A stretch of 64,000 nt of DNA from a virus. Shown here piece by piece: positions 39,326 to 49,600 of this stretch. The translations under genes were made by a program, and so were the position numbers. The stretch covers positions 62,001 to 126,000 of the IMG/VR virus record IMGVR_UViG_3300044998_001357; one strand, written 5' to 3'. Within the stretch, counting starts at the first letter, position 1; each line of letters opens with the position of its first letter. The notes below the pieces were generated by a model, which did no database searches, had not been told where the DNA came from, and worked only from the letters and a program-made list of their open reading frames with translations.

Positions 39326-42300
39326 TTAACCCGGACAATCTGCGGCAACGATATACCATTTGTTGTCCGTGGGAATGTAACTGACGATGACCTTGGTGGG
39401 AGCATTGACCGCCGTCCCAAACCAGTTCCAGACCGTTAGGCTTGTGTAGTTGGTATTGTCGCCATCATAGGCTCCCCCGGCCCGAACCACCATGAGGCCA
39501 CTTCCCTGCGGAGGAACGTCGTGGTATATCCGGCCCTTGAGAGTACCATGACAGGTCCAGACCCCCCGCATGTCGTCCCACAATGGGTCCAGAGGGCCGG
39601 CCTTCCATTTGTCTTGTCGGTAGGTATGGTCGTGGTCAAAGGTCGTGCCGTCGCCACTTCCTGGGATGCATTTACCATCCAGACCAAAGCCCCAACCCAC
39701 CAGTACCACCGGTGCTCGCAGCCCAAAGACGCGTGCAGAGGTAGGGGTGGCCCCACGCCGAAACGCATGAAGACCCCGGTAACTCTCCCCCCAGGTGTAG
39801 ACCTCGATATCGTTGGCCTGCTTCCAGGGGTTTAGCTGGGCCACCCCGGGAATAACCCCATTAATCAGCTGGTTCTGTAATCTGGGCATTGAGCCCTGAT
39901 AGCCACCGGCTGAAAACGGTCGAAACAGACCGTCAAGCGACATAATTGCCGTGTTCTTGAAAAGTTCCGTATTGGTGGCGTTGCAGAGCGAGACGCACTC
40001 TTCAAAGGTCGCGGTGAAAGTGTTCTGGCGATAGGCCTGGGTGTCGGAGTCCCAGAATCCGTGAGACAGCAAGCAGTCGTGAGGGGTCTCGCGTTTTCGT
40101 GCCTTGGCCTGTCGCTCCATCCAGACCCGTGCCCCTCGGGCGGCGTTACCCAGAGCGATATTTTGCCGGACCTGCTCTTTAAGCGCCAGCCGCATCGCCC
40201 GACGTAGTTCCATGTTGGCCAGGGAATTCTGACGCATCCGCTCAATAAAGGCCTTGGATAGCACCCCGAAGCGAGGGGTGAAGGTCTGGAATCGATACGA
40301 GGTGGTCACCCCCTGGGTGCCACACTGCACATCAATGGAGGTGATATTGGGTCCACCGGCCTCGAGAAGGTTGCCCAGCGAGGTAGTGGGCGGACCGACC
40401 AACTCCATCGTACCGGTCTCGCTGACCTGCATGTTGGTGATGGCCTGCAGCACCCGGGCCTGGCCGGCCAGATTCATCAGGGCATGTCCACCGTAATTCC
40501 ACGGGGTTAATGAGGGGTCTTGTTCCATTCGTACCTTGCCCGGGGCACCGGAGGCAAACCAGGGACCATAAAATGATGTGTTGGACTTAAGCGGAATACA
40601 GGCGACGGTCGGATGTCGAACCGCCGCCGATACCTTGATGGGAATCGGGGCTTGCTGCAAGCGTTTTTGTGCTTGCTGGGGGTTCATCTGCAACACAGCG
40701 GCGACAATATCGAGATTGCCCACGTTGTCCGGCGATTGCTCGACAACCGGTCCGCTCAGCGAGACCACAACACACGGTTCCGGGGCGGATACCATCCGTG
40801 GGTCAACTTGGACCTCCAGATAAAGCGTATTGTTTTCCAGCACCGCTCCCTGGGGGGAAATCCGGGAGAAGTCAACGCCGGCAAGATTGGAGTAGGCAAC
40901 AAAAGCGCGAAACCGACCATCGGGATTGCGAAGCATGTCCTCATTGAGCGGAGAGAGACCCAGAGGTGCGGCGGTTTCATCAAAATATCCCGCATCGGCA
41001 ACTTCGTAAGAGGTAGTTACACGACGAGTTTCTGAATCTGTCTGAACAAGGATAAAGGGCAATCCAACCAGATACTTCCGCCCCATGAACTCATCAGCAT
41101 ACCCGCGTACAAATTCATACATACGCATGCATTTTGCGTGAATATCTCCCTGGACGGCATTGTTAACTGCCAGTAAAACCTCCTTCCACTCGTCGTTGAC
41201 AAAGTTGGCTCGTACAGGAGCCTGGTTTGCTCCACCCATGTTCAAAAACGGACTTGAGACCCCAATGATGTCGGCCATAATGGGCCGGTGTCTGCGCAGG
41301 TAAAGTGCCCAGGATTCGTAGTTCACCTGAGCCATACGCATTTCCAGAGTGGTGCAGAGATAACGGACGTTGCCCAAAATGTCTGCAACCGGCGAGGCGT
41401 TCAGATTGACAATTTCGGTATTGATTTGCTGAAGAGGTTTTCCCGCTGCGTCGTTAAACATCTCGACATAGGGCGTGCTGAGAATCGGATTGCCGGCCGG
41501 GTCATAACCCCAAAAGTTGCGAATAGCAATGCTAGACCACATGGTATGCACTTCGCCACCTACCAGAAACGCACTGGTAAGTTCATTGCGCATTTCCAAG
41601 CCAACGGTCGAGCGAATCAGCGAACTACCCCAGTTGGAATTGGCAAGGGCGCTCAGGGTTCCCAGAGGAGGCTGCCGGAATCGGCTCACGGCCCTGATTT
41701 TGATGGTAAAGCCCACAAGCTCGACAAAAAAGTCACAGCCGCAATCCTTACAAACCTGGTCAATAATCTCCAGCAAGCTCGATGAAACGCCACCTCCCAC
41801 CCGGTAGTACTCGGGAGGAATTGGCATGTCATCTAAATCAAGTCCATATGTTTGGTTGGCAAATACCAGCGGGCCTCCATAGGCCACCGGCCGGGGAGCG
41901 TTGACCATGGCGCGGATGGCAACAGCCACCTGTCGCCAGGTCATGCCGCTATCATTAGCCCCGGAGACTCCATAGCCTACACTTTCCCAGTAACCATAGG
42001 GATTGAGCAGATTGGGTACATTTCCGACCGAGCCGGAATACCCACCGGTGATTACCTGGGTGCCCTCAAGAATTTCTCGTGGGTCACTGAGCACCACGCT
42101 GTAAACCGGGTTTCCCTCAGTACCCCGACCCGTCTCGGCCTTCTGGAGTAGCCCCCGGAAGGTGAAGCCGTAAAACTGAAAAGAAAGGGGGGTGCCGACC
42201 TTGGGCAGCTGAACGAACAACCCCTGAACCGGGTCGTCCACCAGCTGGAGATTAAGTTGGCTGGGTGAGCCAAGCCCCAGCCCAAGAGAACTCGAAAACG

Positions 42301-42340
42301 AGCGCACCAAACCACCAAGGAATGTACCTGGAATAATCAT
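39326..42340 (-). CDS. Large tail-tip protein, baseplate hub-like N-terminus
   Basis: 1,004 residues. The first about 250 residues read LNLQLVDDPVQGLFVQLPKVG, FRGLLQKAETGRGTEGNPVYSVVLSDPREILEGTQVI, and SSSLLEIIDQVCKDCGCDF, close to the pattern of baseplate/tail hub proteins (gp27/gpD-like), where ring domains read out a 'DPREIL' segment. The rest is long and without known domains. It has several Cys towards the end (CGTQGV, HDCLLSHG, CVSLCNA, GKCIPG, WTCHG). It is the only large gene between the tape measure and the fibre-like gene, but lies on the far side of the inverted block. GGAAG precedes the ATG. Likely forms the tail tip. Confidence 0.6.
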   Translation of the reverse strand: MIIPGTFLGGLVRSFSSSLGLGLGSPSQLNLQLVDDPVQGLFVQLPKVGTPLSFQFYGFTFRGLLQKAETGRGTEGNPVYSVVLSDPREILEGTQVITGGYSGSVGNVPNLLNPYGYWESVGYGVSGANDSGMTWRQVAVAIRAMVNAPRPVAYGGPLVFANQTYGLDLDDMPIPPEYYRVGGGVSSSLLEIIDQVCKDCGCDFFVELVGFTIKIRAVSRFRQPPLGTLSALANSNWGSSLIRSTVGLEMRNELTSAFLVGGEVHTMWSSIAIRNFWGYDPAGNPILSTPYVEMFNDAAGKPLQQINTEIVNLNASPVADILGNVRYLCTTLEMRMAQVNYESWALYLRRHRPIMADIIGVSSPFLNMGGANQAPVRANFVNDEWKEVLLAVNNAVQGDIHAKCMRMYEFVRGYADEFMGRKYLVGLPFILVQTDSETRRVTTSYEVADAGYFDETAAPLGLSPLNEDMLRNPDGRFRAFVAYSNLAGVDFSRISPQGAVLENNTLYLEVQVDPRMVSAPEPCVVVSLSGPVVEQSPDNVGNLDIVAAVLQMNPQQAQKRLQQAPIPIKVSAAVRHPTVACIPLKSNTSFYGPWFASGAPGKVRMEQDPSLTPWNYGGHALMNLAGQARVLQAITNMQVSETGTMELVGPPTTSLGNLLEAGGPNITSIDVQCGTQGVTTSYRFQTFTPRFGVLSKAFIERMRQNSLANMELRRAMRLALKEQVRQNIALGNAARGARVWMERQAKARKRETPHDCLLSHGFWDSDTQAYRQNTFTATFEECVSLCNATNTELFKNTAIMSLDGLFRPFSAGGYQGSMPRLQNQLINGVIPGVAQLNPWKQANDIEVYTWGESYRGLHAFRRGATPTSARVFGLRAPVVLVGWGFGLDGKCIPGSGDGTTFDHDHTYRQDKWKAGPLDPLWDDMRGVWTCHGTLKGRIYHDVPPQGSGLMVVRAGGAYDGDNTNYTSLTVWNWFGTAVNAPTKVIVSYIPTDNKWYIVAADCPG

Positions 42341-42767
42341 ATGCTACTTCCATTCAATTGCTTGAATGATTCTCGTTTCGACGCCCCAGCGTTAAAGTCT
42401 CGATTGTGGGATACACCGCACACACAAACCCATTCTCGATAGTCGACCACAGGCCCAGTCGGAACTTAATCCACCTTTGCAATCCTGCAAGGGGCGTAAT
42501 GAAAAATTTTGCCGACACACCGCGAACTCCTTCATAATTTTATTTTTTAATTGTGTGAGTTATCGTTAGCGCCGTGCTCCAAGGCGCAACAGCGAAAAAT
42601 AAAAATTTTGTGGTAGTCAAAGCTTGGACTCTGGAGATAGAATTAAGCAGGCCATGTTAAGGAGGAATACGTAAATACAGAATAAGACAAGAGTCAAGAA
42701 ACTAAGATTCTAGTGGTCGGTAGTAGACTGCGTCGGTGTAGTATCTCCTAGGATAAGGGGGATTCTA
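42341..42767. other. Divergent intergenic region (427 bases)
   Basis: No ORF is supported. The AT-rich middle (42530-42620) holds a hairpin GCGCC...GGCGC (42569-42587). TTGCA...TGCAA inverted repeat is near 42475-42492. AAGGAGG near 42660 has no gene directly after it. The 12-base sequence AGATTCTAGTGG at 42705-42716 recurs at 46118-46129. Related ATTCTCG motifs lie near 42368 and 42431. The region must hold promoters for the two divergent units, but no clear -35/-10 pair could be assigned by eye. Confidence 0.6.
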
Positions 42768-43301
42768 ATGCCAAATAAAGTCTATACCGCCAATGAGCAG
42801 CGAATCTTTTTCGTAGCACCCACGGTCGCCTCAGGACTGCAAAACACCTCGATATTGGTAGCTGGGCTGCCCCATGGTTCGGGCTATGTGTCCGACCCCA
42901 GGGATTTAGGCCCTTTTCCCCGCACGACGCTGTTCAACTGGCGTGCTCGCATGGCTTGTCAGTCCAATCCCACCCTCAACGGCAAACTTCAGTTGTTCTG
43001 GGCTGGTTTTGATAACCCGGATGATATCTCGCCAACAGGCACCCTGATTGGTATGGATGGCAATCTGGGAAGCGGCAACCACATGATTGCGGGTCGCGAA
43101 CGTAAAAGCAATTTGCAGTTTCTGGGTTCCATCACCGCCGACCGCTCTGAGTCGGGAGTTGCCTTTACCAGTAGCGGCCAATGCCAACTCCAGAGTCGCT
43201 TTGGGTCGCTCGTGGCGTGGAATGAAACCGGTGCGCAGCTGTCGACCCAGGATAACGCCTTTGTCTTCAGTCTCACCTTTGCGCCGGAAGAAATCCAATA
43301 A
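42768..43301 (+). CDS. Virion structural protein
   Basis: 177 residues, beta-rich (RIFFVAPTVASGLQN, GKLQLFWAGFDNPDDIS, NAFVFSLTFAPEEIQ). Small polar residues and scattered Trp/Phe resemble phage capsid-decoration or fibre-domain proteins. AAGGGGG lies before the ATG. It leads a four-gene + strand block within the - strand virion region, with a LamG protein next, suggesting a surface or adhesion complex. No family is recognised. Confidence 0.5.
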   Translation: MPNKVYTANEQRIFFVAPTVASGLQNTSILVAGLPHGSGYVSDPRDLGPFPRTTLFNWRARMACQSNPTLNGKLQLFWAGFDNPDDISPTGTLIGMDGNLGSGNHMIAGRERKSNLQFLGSITADRSESGVAFTSSGQCQLQSRFGSLVAWNETGAQLSTQDNAFVFSLTFAPEEIQ

Positions 43302-43355
43302 CTCCTGCAGTTCATACAAACAAGTCATTATTGATTTTTGTTTGGAGAAACGAAG

Positions 43356-44621
43356 ATGACACCCGAGGGATTGGTGGGTTTTTGGCCCCTCATTCTCGAT
43401 TGGTCAGATATGGCAATGGGGCACATTACTCAGGAAAATCCCGCCTCGGCACTAATTAGCCAGGGGTCTCGCGGGCAGCGGGCCGGGTGTCAATTTGAAC
43501 AGGTCTATCCAGGGCCAAGCTTGACGTGGTTGGAGGTGGCCAGCGACCCTGTCTTTTCCTTTGACTACTCCCAGACCTGGAGCGTTTCGGGCTGGTTCTG
43601 GCGAGATGCCAACGATTCGGTTCCTGCCCCCTATGCCTTGTTTTCCAAGATGGATAGTACCGGGCAGACAGGCTGGGAGGTGCTCCTGTCTTCCACAGGT
43701 GCTTTGACCGCACGACTGGTTAGTGACCTGGCCGCCTCTCAAGGGGTCGAGGCGATATCCCAGACCGCTGCTGCTCAGGATGGGCAATGGTTTCACTTTG
43801 CCGTGTGCTTTGATGGTGTGTTTCGGTTCTGGCTGGATGGTCGCCCACTTGAAAGTATAACCACTTTTAACACTCCAGTGGGAAATCCGGTCAATACAGA
43901 CACGCTCAAATTCGCCGGAAGAAAGGCCGGCAACGAAGCCAACTTTAATGGTCTGCTTCGATTGATGCGAATCTACGACCGTGCCTTAAGTGATGATGAG
44001 ATTTCACGAATCTACAGAAAAGAATCATTCGTCGGTACGCACAAACGGCTCGCACTCCGCAGGGTGCCGCCCCTTACTCAGCTGGGTCGCTTGGACCTGA
44101 TGGTCGCGGTTGATTTGCCGGTCGCGCACCAGGCCGCTGTATCCTTGATGGTGAATGGGCACAACTTTGTGGGAAATGGTTATTTTGGCAGTCTGGACCT
44201 GACCCTGTATTGCGGTCCGGATGGGAAGAGACCCAACGCCGCCCTGGTCTTGTTTCTTGAGACCACCACCACCGAAAGTATTCGCCGAGGTATGAATCTG
44301 ACACTAAGTGGTCAGAACTGGTCGGCCTCCCAGGGTCTGGAACTCTGGCTCAACAATTTGCAAACCGGGCTGACTCAGGGCATAACGCTCTGGATTCGGG
44401 GCCAGGAAGCCCAAGAGACCGCCTCGCTTGGCTGGTTCCTTGCCCGAAATCCCAGTGAAGCGATGACACTCTACCTCCAGGCACCCGGAGAGCAACAATC
44501 CCAGGCGGTGCCTTTGTTTGTTGGTGGCGAAACAGGGCAAAATTACTCCCTGGAACTGGTGGTCGCGCAAGTAACGGGAGCTTCGGCAAAGGGCAGCATT
44601 CTTTATACCCACGGATTCTAA
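43356..44621 (+). CDS. LamG-like (concanavalin-type) surface protein with C-terminal beta repeats
   Basis: 421 residues. The N-terminal about 215 residues form a LamG/Laminin_G_3 domain: TWSVSGWFWRD, WFHFAVCFDGVFRFWLDGRPLES, LLRLMRIYDRALSDDEISRIY. These domains bind sugars. The remaining 200 residues are a series of about 15-residue units of the form g-x-x-L-x-L-x-x-x-g (GMNLTLSGQNWSASQ, GLELWLNNLQTGLTQ, GITLWIRGQ, AMTLYLQAPGEQ), probably a stacked beta structure. ATG 43356 is used, after GGAG; the earlier ATG at 43338 has no ribosome site. Likely a virion adhesin. Confidence 0.75.
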   Translation: MTPEGLVGFWPLILDWSDMAMGHITQENPASALISQGSRGQRAGCQFEQVYPGPSLTWLEVASDPVFSFDYSQTWSVSGWFWRDANDSVPAPYALFSKMDSTGQTGWEVLLSSTGALTARLVSDLAASQGVEAISQTAAAQDGQWFHFAVCFDGVFRFWLDGRPLESITTFNTPVGNPVNTDTLKFAGRKAGNEANFNGLLRLMRIYDRALSDDEISRIYRKESFVGTHKRLALRRVPPLTQLGRLDLMVAVDLPVAHQAAVSLMVNGHNFVGNGYFGSLDLTLYCGPDGKRPNAALVLFLETTTTESIRRGMNLTLSGQNWSASQGLELWLNNLQTGLTQGITLWIRGQEAQETASLGWFLARNPSEAMTLYLQAPGEQQSQAVPLFVGGETGQNYSLELVVAQVTGASAKGSILYTHGF

Positions 44622-44624
44622 GAT

Positions 44625-46067
44625 ATGAGTGTTAGTTACGATGGCAAAAAGCTGATACCGGCTCCGTTTATCTCCATCCAGAGAGAACACATAACCAGAG
44701 AAGATGGGACGCCCCTTTCCTCTCTTTACACTCTGGTGGTCAAGGGGAAGTTGCTGGCCGACCGTGGTTCGCCCAATTCTCAAGGGGTGTTTCATCAGCT
44801 TTCGGGCTATCCCGCCAACGAATCCCTGGTTGGTCCTAACCGGTTTGGGTCCATTCTGGCCAAACAAAAAGCGTTGCAAAACCTCTTTGCGACCGATGGC
44901 AGGCTGTTCGAGGTTCAGGCCTCGGAAAACCACCCGCCCTTGAAATTCCGACCCCGGATTCGCCGGGTTGACATCCCCGAAGGAGAAGGTCGAGGGGGTA
45001 ACTGGACCGAGTATTGCGAATATATCATCACCATGGAAGCAGACAGTATTGATGGTCTGCTTGATATCGCAAACTCGTTGCGGGTTAGCAAAGTTTCGGA
45101 AGATTGGTCGATTGAAATCCTGGATGAAAATCGTAACACCTATCGATTGTCCCATTCCGTGTCGGCCACGGGCAGACGACTGCTCGATGATAGCGGCAAT
45201 TTACTGGAAAATAAACAGGCTTGGGAGCACGCCCGCGACCATGTTCTCAACACCCCCGCTGTCCAGGGCAAGGGTATCGGCCTTGGACTCAAGCCTGAGC
45301 GCATGGAAGCCCCCGGCGTCCTCAACGCCTCTTCGCTGCAGGCGTTTAACTATTTACGAACCCAATCGATTGGGGAAGCGGCGGGCACTTTTGCGGTCAA
45401 TGAGACCTGGGTATGTTTTGACCCCCAGGGTCAACCACCCGCCGTCAGCGAATACAATATCGTCATCCGTAGTTCGACCAACGATAATCGGACCACTGTT
45501 TCGGTCGATGGGTCCATCACCGGTCTAGAAGTTCGCGACAATACGACGCATGATATTATCTCGACGCGATGGGATAATGCTTACGCGAAATGGACTAATC
45601 ATGTTTCGCCTAATCTTTTTACAACCGCCCAAAGCGCGACAGCGACAATTCTCAACCCGATTCCCTTAAGCAGCCAACAAGGGCAGAATCGGCTTAGTGG
45701 CACCATCACTTACACCTACGAATTTGACAATCGGCCTGTGGCGACCACACCTGGTGCCCTATCCGAAAGCATCACGATTCAGGATGTCGGCGCTGCGGAT
45801 GTGTTTGCCACCCTGCCTGTGCTGGGTCGACCCCTGGGGCCTATTCTGCAGGGAATTGGGACCAAGACCGCAAAGAAGCGAACCATCAATATCGAAATTC
45901 AGATGCCGCCCGCCACGACCAATTCGGTAAGCAGTCAGCCCAACACCAACACGGTGGTTTTGTTGTATCTCCCGCCGGGAACTCAGGTCTATCTTGAGCA
46001 AGACGATGAAACCTGGACCCCGCTGACCGGCCGTTATACAAGAAACACTGTTTATGTGTGGGTGTAA
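44625..46067 (+). CDS. Virion structural protein
   Basis: 480 residues. Starts four bases after the LamG gene. The first 200 residues are alpha/beta (LYTLVVKGKLLADRG, QKALQNLFATDGRLFEVQ, YCEYIITMEADSIDGLLD), the rest beta-rich with Thr/Asn/Ser (SEYNIVIRSSTNDNRTTVS, RLSGTITYTYEFDNRP), like tail-associated proteins that combine a tail-completion fold with Ig-like beta domains. No catalytic motif. Probably works with the LamG protein on the particle surface. The exact family is not recognised. Confidence 0.5.
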   Translation: MSVSYDGKKLIPAPFISIQREHITREDGTPLSSLYTLVVKGKLLADRGSPNSQGVFHQLSGYPANESLVGPNRFGSILAKQKALQNLFATDGRLFEVQASENHPPLKFRPRIRRVDIPEGEGRGGNWTEYCEYIITMEADSIDGLLDIANSLRVSKVSEDWSIEILDENRNTYRLSHSVSATGRRLLDDSGNLLENKQAWEHARDHVLNTPAVQGKGIGLGLKPERMEAPGVLNASSLQAFNYLRTQSIGEAAGTFAVNETWVCFDPQGQPPAVSEYNIVIRSSTNDNRTTVSVDGSITGLEVRDNTTHDIISTRWDNAYAKWTNHVSPNLFTTAQSATATILNPIPLSSQQGQNRLSGTITYTYEFDNRPVATTPGALSESITIQDVGAADVFATLPVLGRPLGPILQGIGTKTAKKRTINIEIQMPPATTNSVSSQPNTNTVVLLYLPPGTQVYLEQDDETWTPLTGRYTRNTVYVWV

Positions 46068-46235
46068 ACATAGCTTTAAATAATCCATCTTTTGTTTATT
46101 GTGTGATGCCACAAAACAGATTCTAGTGGCCAACCCTCTTGCAAAATCCATGATGGTTATATAGACTCATTTTGTCGCCCCTGGGCTGGGGAGACTCTAA
46201 ACGCTTGAGGACAGGTAATTAGGAAGACTAACACA
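46068..46235 (+). promoter_or_regulatory. Intergenic region with candidate promoter
   Basis: The 168-base gap holds AGATTCTAGTGG (46118-46129), an exact copy of the 12-mer at 42705. It also holds a weak -35/-10 pair: TTGCAA (46139-46144), a 15-base spacer, and TATAGA (46160-46165). AGGACAGGT-type sequence near 46207 and AGGAAGA near 46222 precede the lipoprotein ATG. The promoter assignment is tentative. Confidence 0.35.
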
Positions 46236-46640
46236 ATGCAAACAAAACCTTTTCTTGCCATTCCCCTTTTGTGCCTGTTCGTTGGCTGCGAGCGACCCGC
46301 AACCAAGCCTATTCCACAACCAGCTTCTCCGCCTAGTAAAGTTCCAGAACCGTGGTTACAACCACGGCCGGTTGGTCTGACTGAGAAAGAGAAGGCAATC
46401 AAGGAGTTATTGCTCCGAAAAATAGCTCAAAAACGAGCTCGCGAGCGTGATAACGATGAGCATGAACTTCATCTAATCACCGAAAGGATGCGCGCCGCAG
46501 CCGGAAATCAGCCACGATTTCGCGCATCACGAGTCGGTGAGTACACTGAATACTTCATGATTGGACTTCGAGAAGCATTCAAAGACGCAACACCTGAAGA
46601 TGTGATGATAGCCATGCGGAATATGGGTATAACTCCCTAA
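46236..46640 (+). CDS. Lipoprotein with proline-rich linker
   Basis: 134 residues. Signal peptide MQTKPFLAIPLLCLFVGC ends in a lipobox (LFVG|C), so the mature protein would be lipidated at Cys18. A Pro-rich segment (ATKPIPQPASPPSKVPEPW) follows, then a helical, charged domain (EKEKAIKELLLRKIAQKRAR). The Pro-rich lipoprotein start recalls outer-membrane spanins, but the protein is longer and no inner-membrane partner is adjacent. Superinfection exclusion or lysis are possible roles. Its stop overlaps the tape measure stop on the other strand. Confidence 0.7.
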   Translation: MQTKPFLAIPLLCLFVGCERPATKPIPQPASPPSKVPEPWLQPRPVGLTEKEKAIKELLLRKIAQKRARERDNDEHELHLITERMRAAAGNQPRFRASRVGEYTEYFMIGLREAFKDATPEDVMIAMRNMGITP

Positions 46641-49600
46641 TCCAGATTGACCCCCGAATCAGGCATTTGCTCTCGGAAGATGCGGTTGAGCGAGGCACGC
46701 ACTTCCTTGGTAATCATGGCCTGAATTTCCGGGCTAATCCGAGACAGAACCTCTGCGCCGTTGATGTTGACATTCACCTGGTGAGTTCCCTGCAGGGTAA
46801 TGTTCTGCGGGATTCGTGAAATCGCGTCCGCCAGGGCGTTCGCGCTCCCCAAAAAGGAGGTGAACCCCTGGGAAAGCCGGCCCACGACCTCACCAAACCC
46901 ACCCGCCGCCCGCACAAACGCATTAAGTGTACGCGACAGCTGGTCGATTGCCTCACGCGGAATGGAGGGGCCAGGGATGGACTGACCACCAACCGCACCA
47001 CCCTGATTGAGTCGCTCCAGCGTGGGAGCACCCAGACCGCTGGCGGCTCGGCGGTTGAGGACAAACTCTCCTGGGGTGAGCAGGGCAGGGACAGTATCGA
47101 AAATTCCCGAACCCGGAACAGGACCGCCCGTGGCCATCCGGAGCGGTCGCTTTGCACCCACCATCACCACACCGGGTTGTGTGACGCTACGCAGCCAACG
47201 CTGATACTCGCGACTCTGGCTCGCGTTTTCTTTCCGAATCATCCCTTCGCGAGAAAGCAGGCTCATGGCGATGTTGCGCTGCCCGTCTTCGCCGGGACGA
47301 CCCAGCCCGCCAAACGAGCTTCGCTGGATGAAGTTCTCCATCTGGCTCGCCATGGCCAGCTGACCGACCTGAGCGGCCACAAAGAAGCGTTTTTGTCTCT
47401 CGTTAAACTTTCTGTCTCGAAACAGGTTGTTGCGAATGTAGTTGTTCGCTACCCAACCCTGAAGAACCATTGCCGAGGCCCCAAACGGGTTGATTGCTGC
47501 CTCCATTCGCAACTGCTCTTCGAGCTCAGCCGTGCCACCACGCGCCAGATAGACCGGGGAGGTCGACGAGTTAATCCGGCGCAGCAGTCCGGCGTTAGCC
47601 TGGGCAGAACGCCGATTGACCACGAACTCGCCCGGGGTCAGCCAGGCCGGAACCGTGTCCGTTCCCAGGGGGGAGCCAGGATGGCCGGCGACGTTGCCGC
47701 CGGTGGCCAAGCGAGCGGGAGCACCCTGAGGTGGGACATTCCCACCGGGAATTTGTTGCCGCAGACGAGCAATGGTGTCGGCCAGGGCCTTGAGTTCGGA
47801 GTTAACCTTGTTGATTTCCGTACCCAGATTTTCCAGCCGGTTATCCGTGGTATTGAAGGCGTTGAGGGCTTCCAGGAACTCCTGAGCGGCCCGTGGCCCT
47901 CCCTGCTGAAGCCGCTTTTCCAGTCCGGCGGTATCAAGACCACGGATGCCTCTGAGGCTTGCTATCGCTGTTTCAATCTCTTGATTCACACGAGCAAACT
48001 CACCGCCTGCTTTGGCGTCTCCCAACTCTAGTTTGATTGCCTTACGAATATCATCTCGGAGTACTCGATTATAACCGTCGGGTGTATGTACCTCCTCAGG
48101 AGTGATTGGTTTGGTTCGCACTTTTGCGAATCTTTCATAGGCGATTCGTTGAGCCGATTTCTGATCAACCCCCTGATTTTGGAGCCACCGAAACAGAGAT
48201 TCTTGTTGTTGCGGCAAATTCCCATTAATTTGAACATTGTCAACATCGGCAAGCGCTCGTTCTCGTGCTGTGTTGATTTGCGAGCGTTGCGTTAGCCCAC
48301 GAATCAGCGACTCGGCGCTTCCCCGCTGGTTCTGAAGGGCGACATATTGGTCGGTCGTGGTGACGCCAATACCGGCAAGCATATCACGTTGATTGGCAAG
48401 TCGTCCCAGGCGACCACTTTGCGCACTGAGAATGCCCTGACGATTTTCCGCTTCGACCAGGCGTTCTTTCAGCAGAATCGCCTCCAGACGAGCGAAAAAC
48501 TGCTCCTGTTGGGTGCCTAGATTACGGAAGAACTCGGCCGAGTTCTGTTGCTGGAATTGAATCAGCTGTATAGTGGCATCCTCGGCAGCCTTGAATCGCT
48601 GACCAATAACATCCTGGAGTTGCCGCTCTTCTTGTTGTTGACCATCATTCAGCCGGAAGGCACCGCCAAACGAATTGGAAAGTAGATTCTTAAGCAGGTC
48701 GTCGGCCCGGGGCGAGCCGGCAAAACCAGTCAACGTCACACCACCGGCCGACCGGAGCGTCTCGATGATGGAACGACGGTCGTCAGCGGAGAAGTTATCG
48801 AGATTCCCCTGGCGGGCCGCCTCATTGGCCAGAAGTAAGCCCCGGTTCATCCGCACCATCTCTTCAGGCCCGGCGGTGGCAAACCGTTCGGCAAGCCCCA
48901 GTCGGCCCTCCTTTTCCTGCTGAAGTCGGGACAGCTTCTCTTGAGCAACCGAAGTCTGATTGGTGACATCAGTCAGATTGCGCAAAGCGGTCTGCAGGTC
49001 GGCGGCACGCGATTTGAGACGGAGCACTTCTTCGGCCGCTTGAGCAAAAGCGGGGCCTCGACCACCGGTTTTGATAAACTCCTGTTGCTGGTTTCTTTCA
49101 GCATTTAGAAGTTGCGCACGGGTCTCACCCAAGCGACGACCCAAAAGGATAGGGTCAAAAGCCGCAGGCCCTGCCACACCCGCCAGTCTCGACTGCCGAG
49201 AGCGCTGACCAAACTCCAGCTGCTCTAGGCCGGCAAAATCCAGCGCCTGATTCCCACGTCCTGCGCGACTTGCCATGACTTCCAGATTCTGACGGAAGCG
49301 ACTGGTTTGTACGGAGGCTAGTTGGTCAAAGGACTCGCCAATCTGACGCAGACGACTAGTCAGTTGAGTAAGCTGCTCGGTCAGTTGATTCGCGTTGTCC
49401 TCCAGTTGACGTGCAACCTTACCGCCGATGTTTTTCAGGGGCTCGGCAAGATTCTGTAGTAGGCTACCACTCAGCGCGGTGGTATCCACCTGAACCTGAT
49501 TGATGAGGTTGGTCAGGCCCCCTCGGTCACTACTAAGTTCCTCGTTGAGCCGTCGACGTACCGAAGCCCGGGCGACACGAGCCTCCGTGTCGTCACCCAG

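Noticed and set aside
42300-42770. Clear sigma-70 promoter pair
   Set aside because: TTGTGG and TAGAAT occur but with spacers far from 16-18 bases; no assignment was possible by eye.
46236-46640. Spanin pair
   Set aside because: The lipoprotein has a proline-rich start, but no inner-membrane spanin gene is embedded in or beside it.
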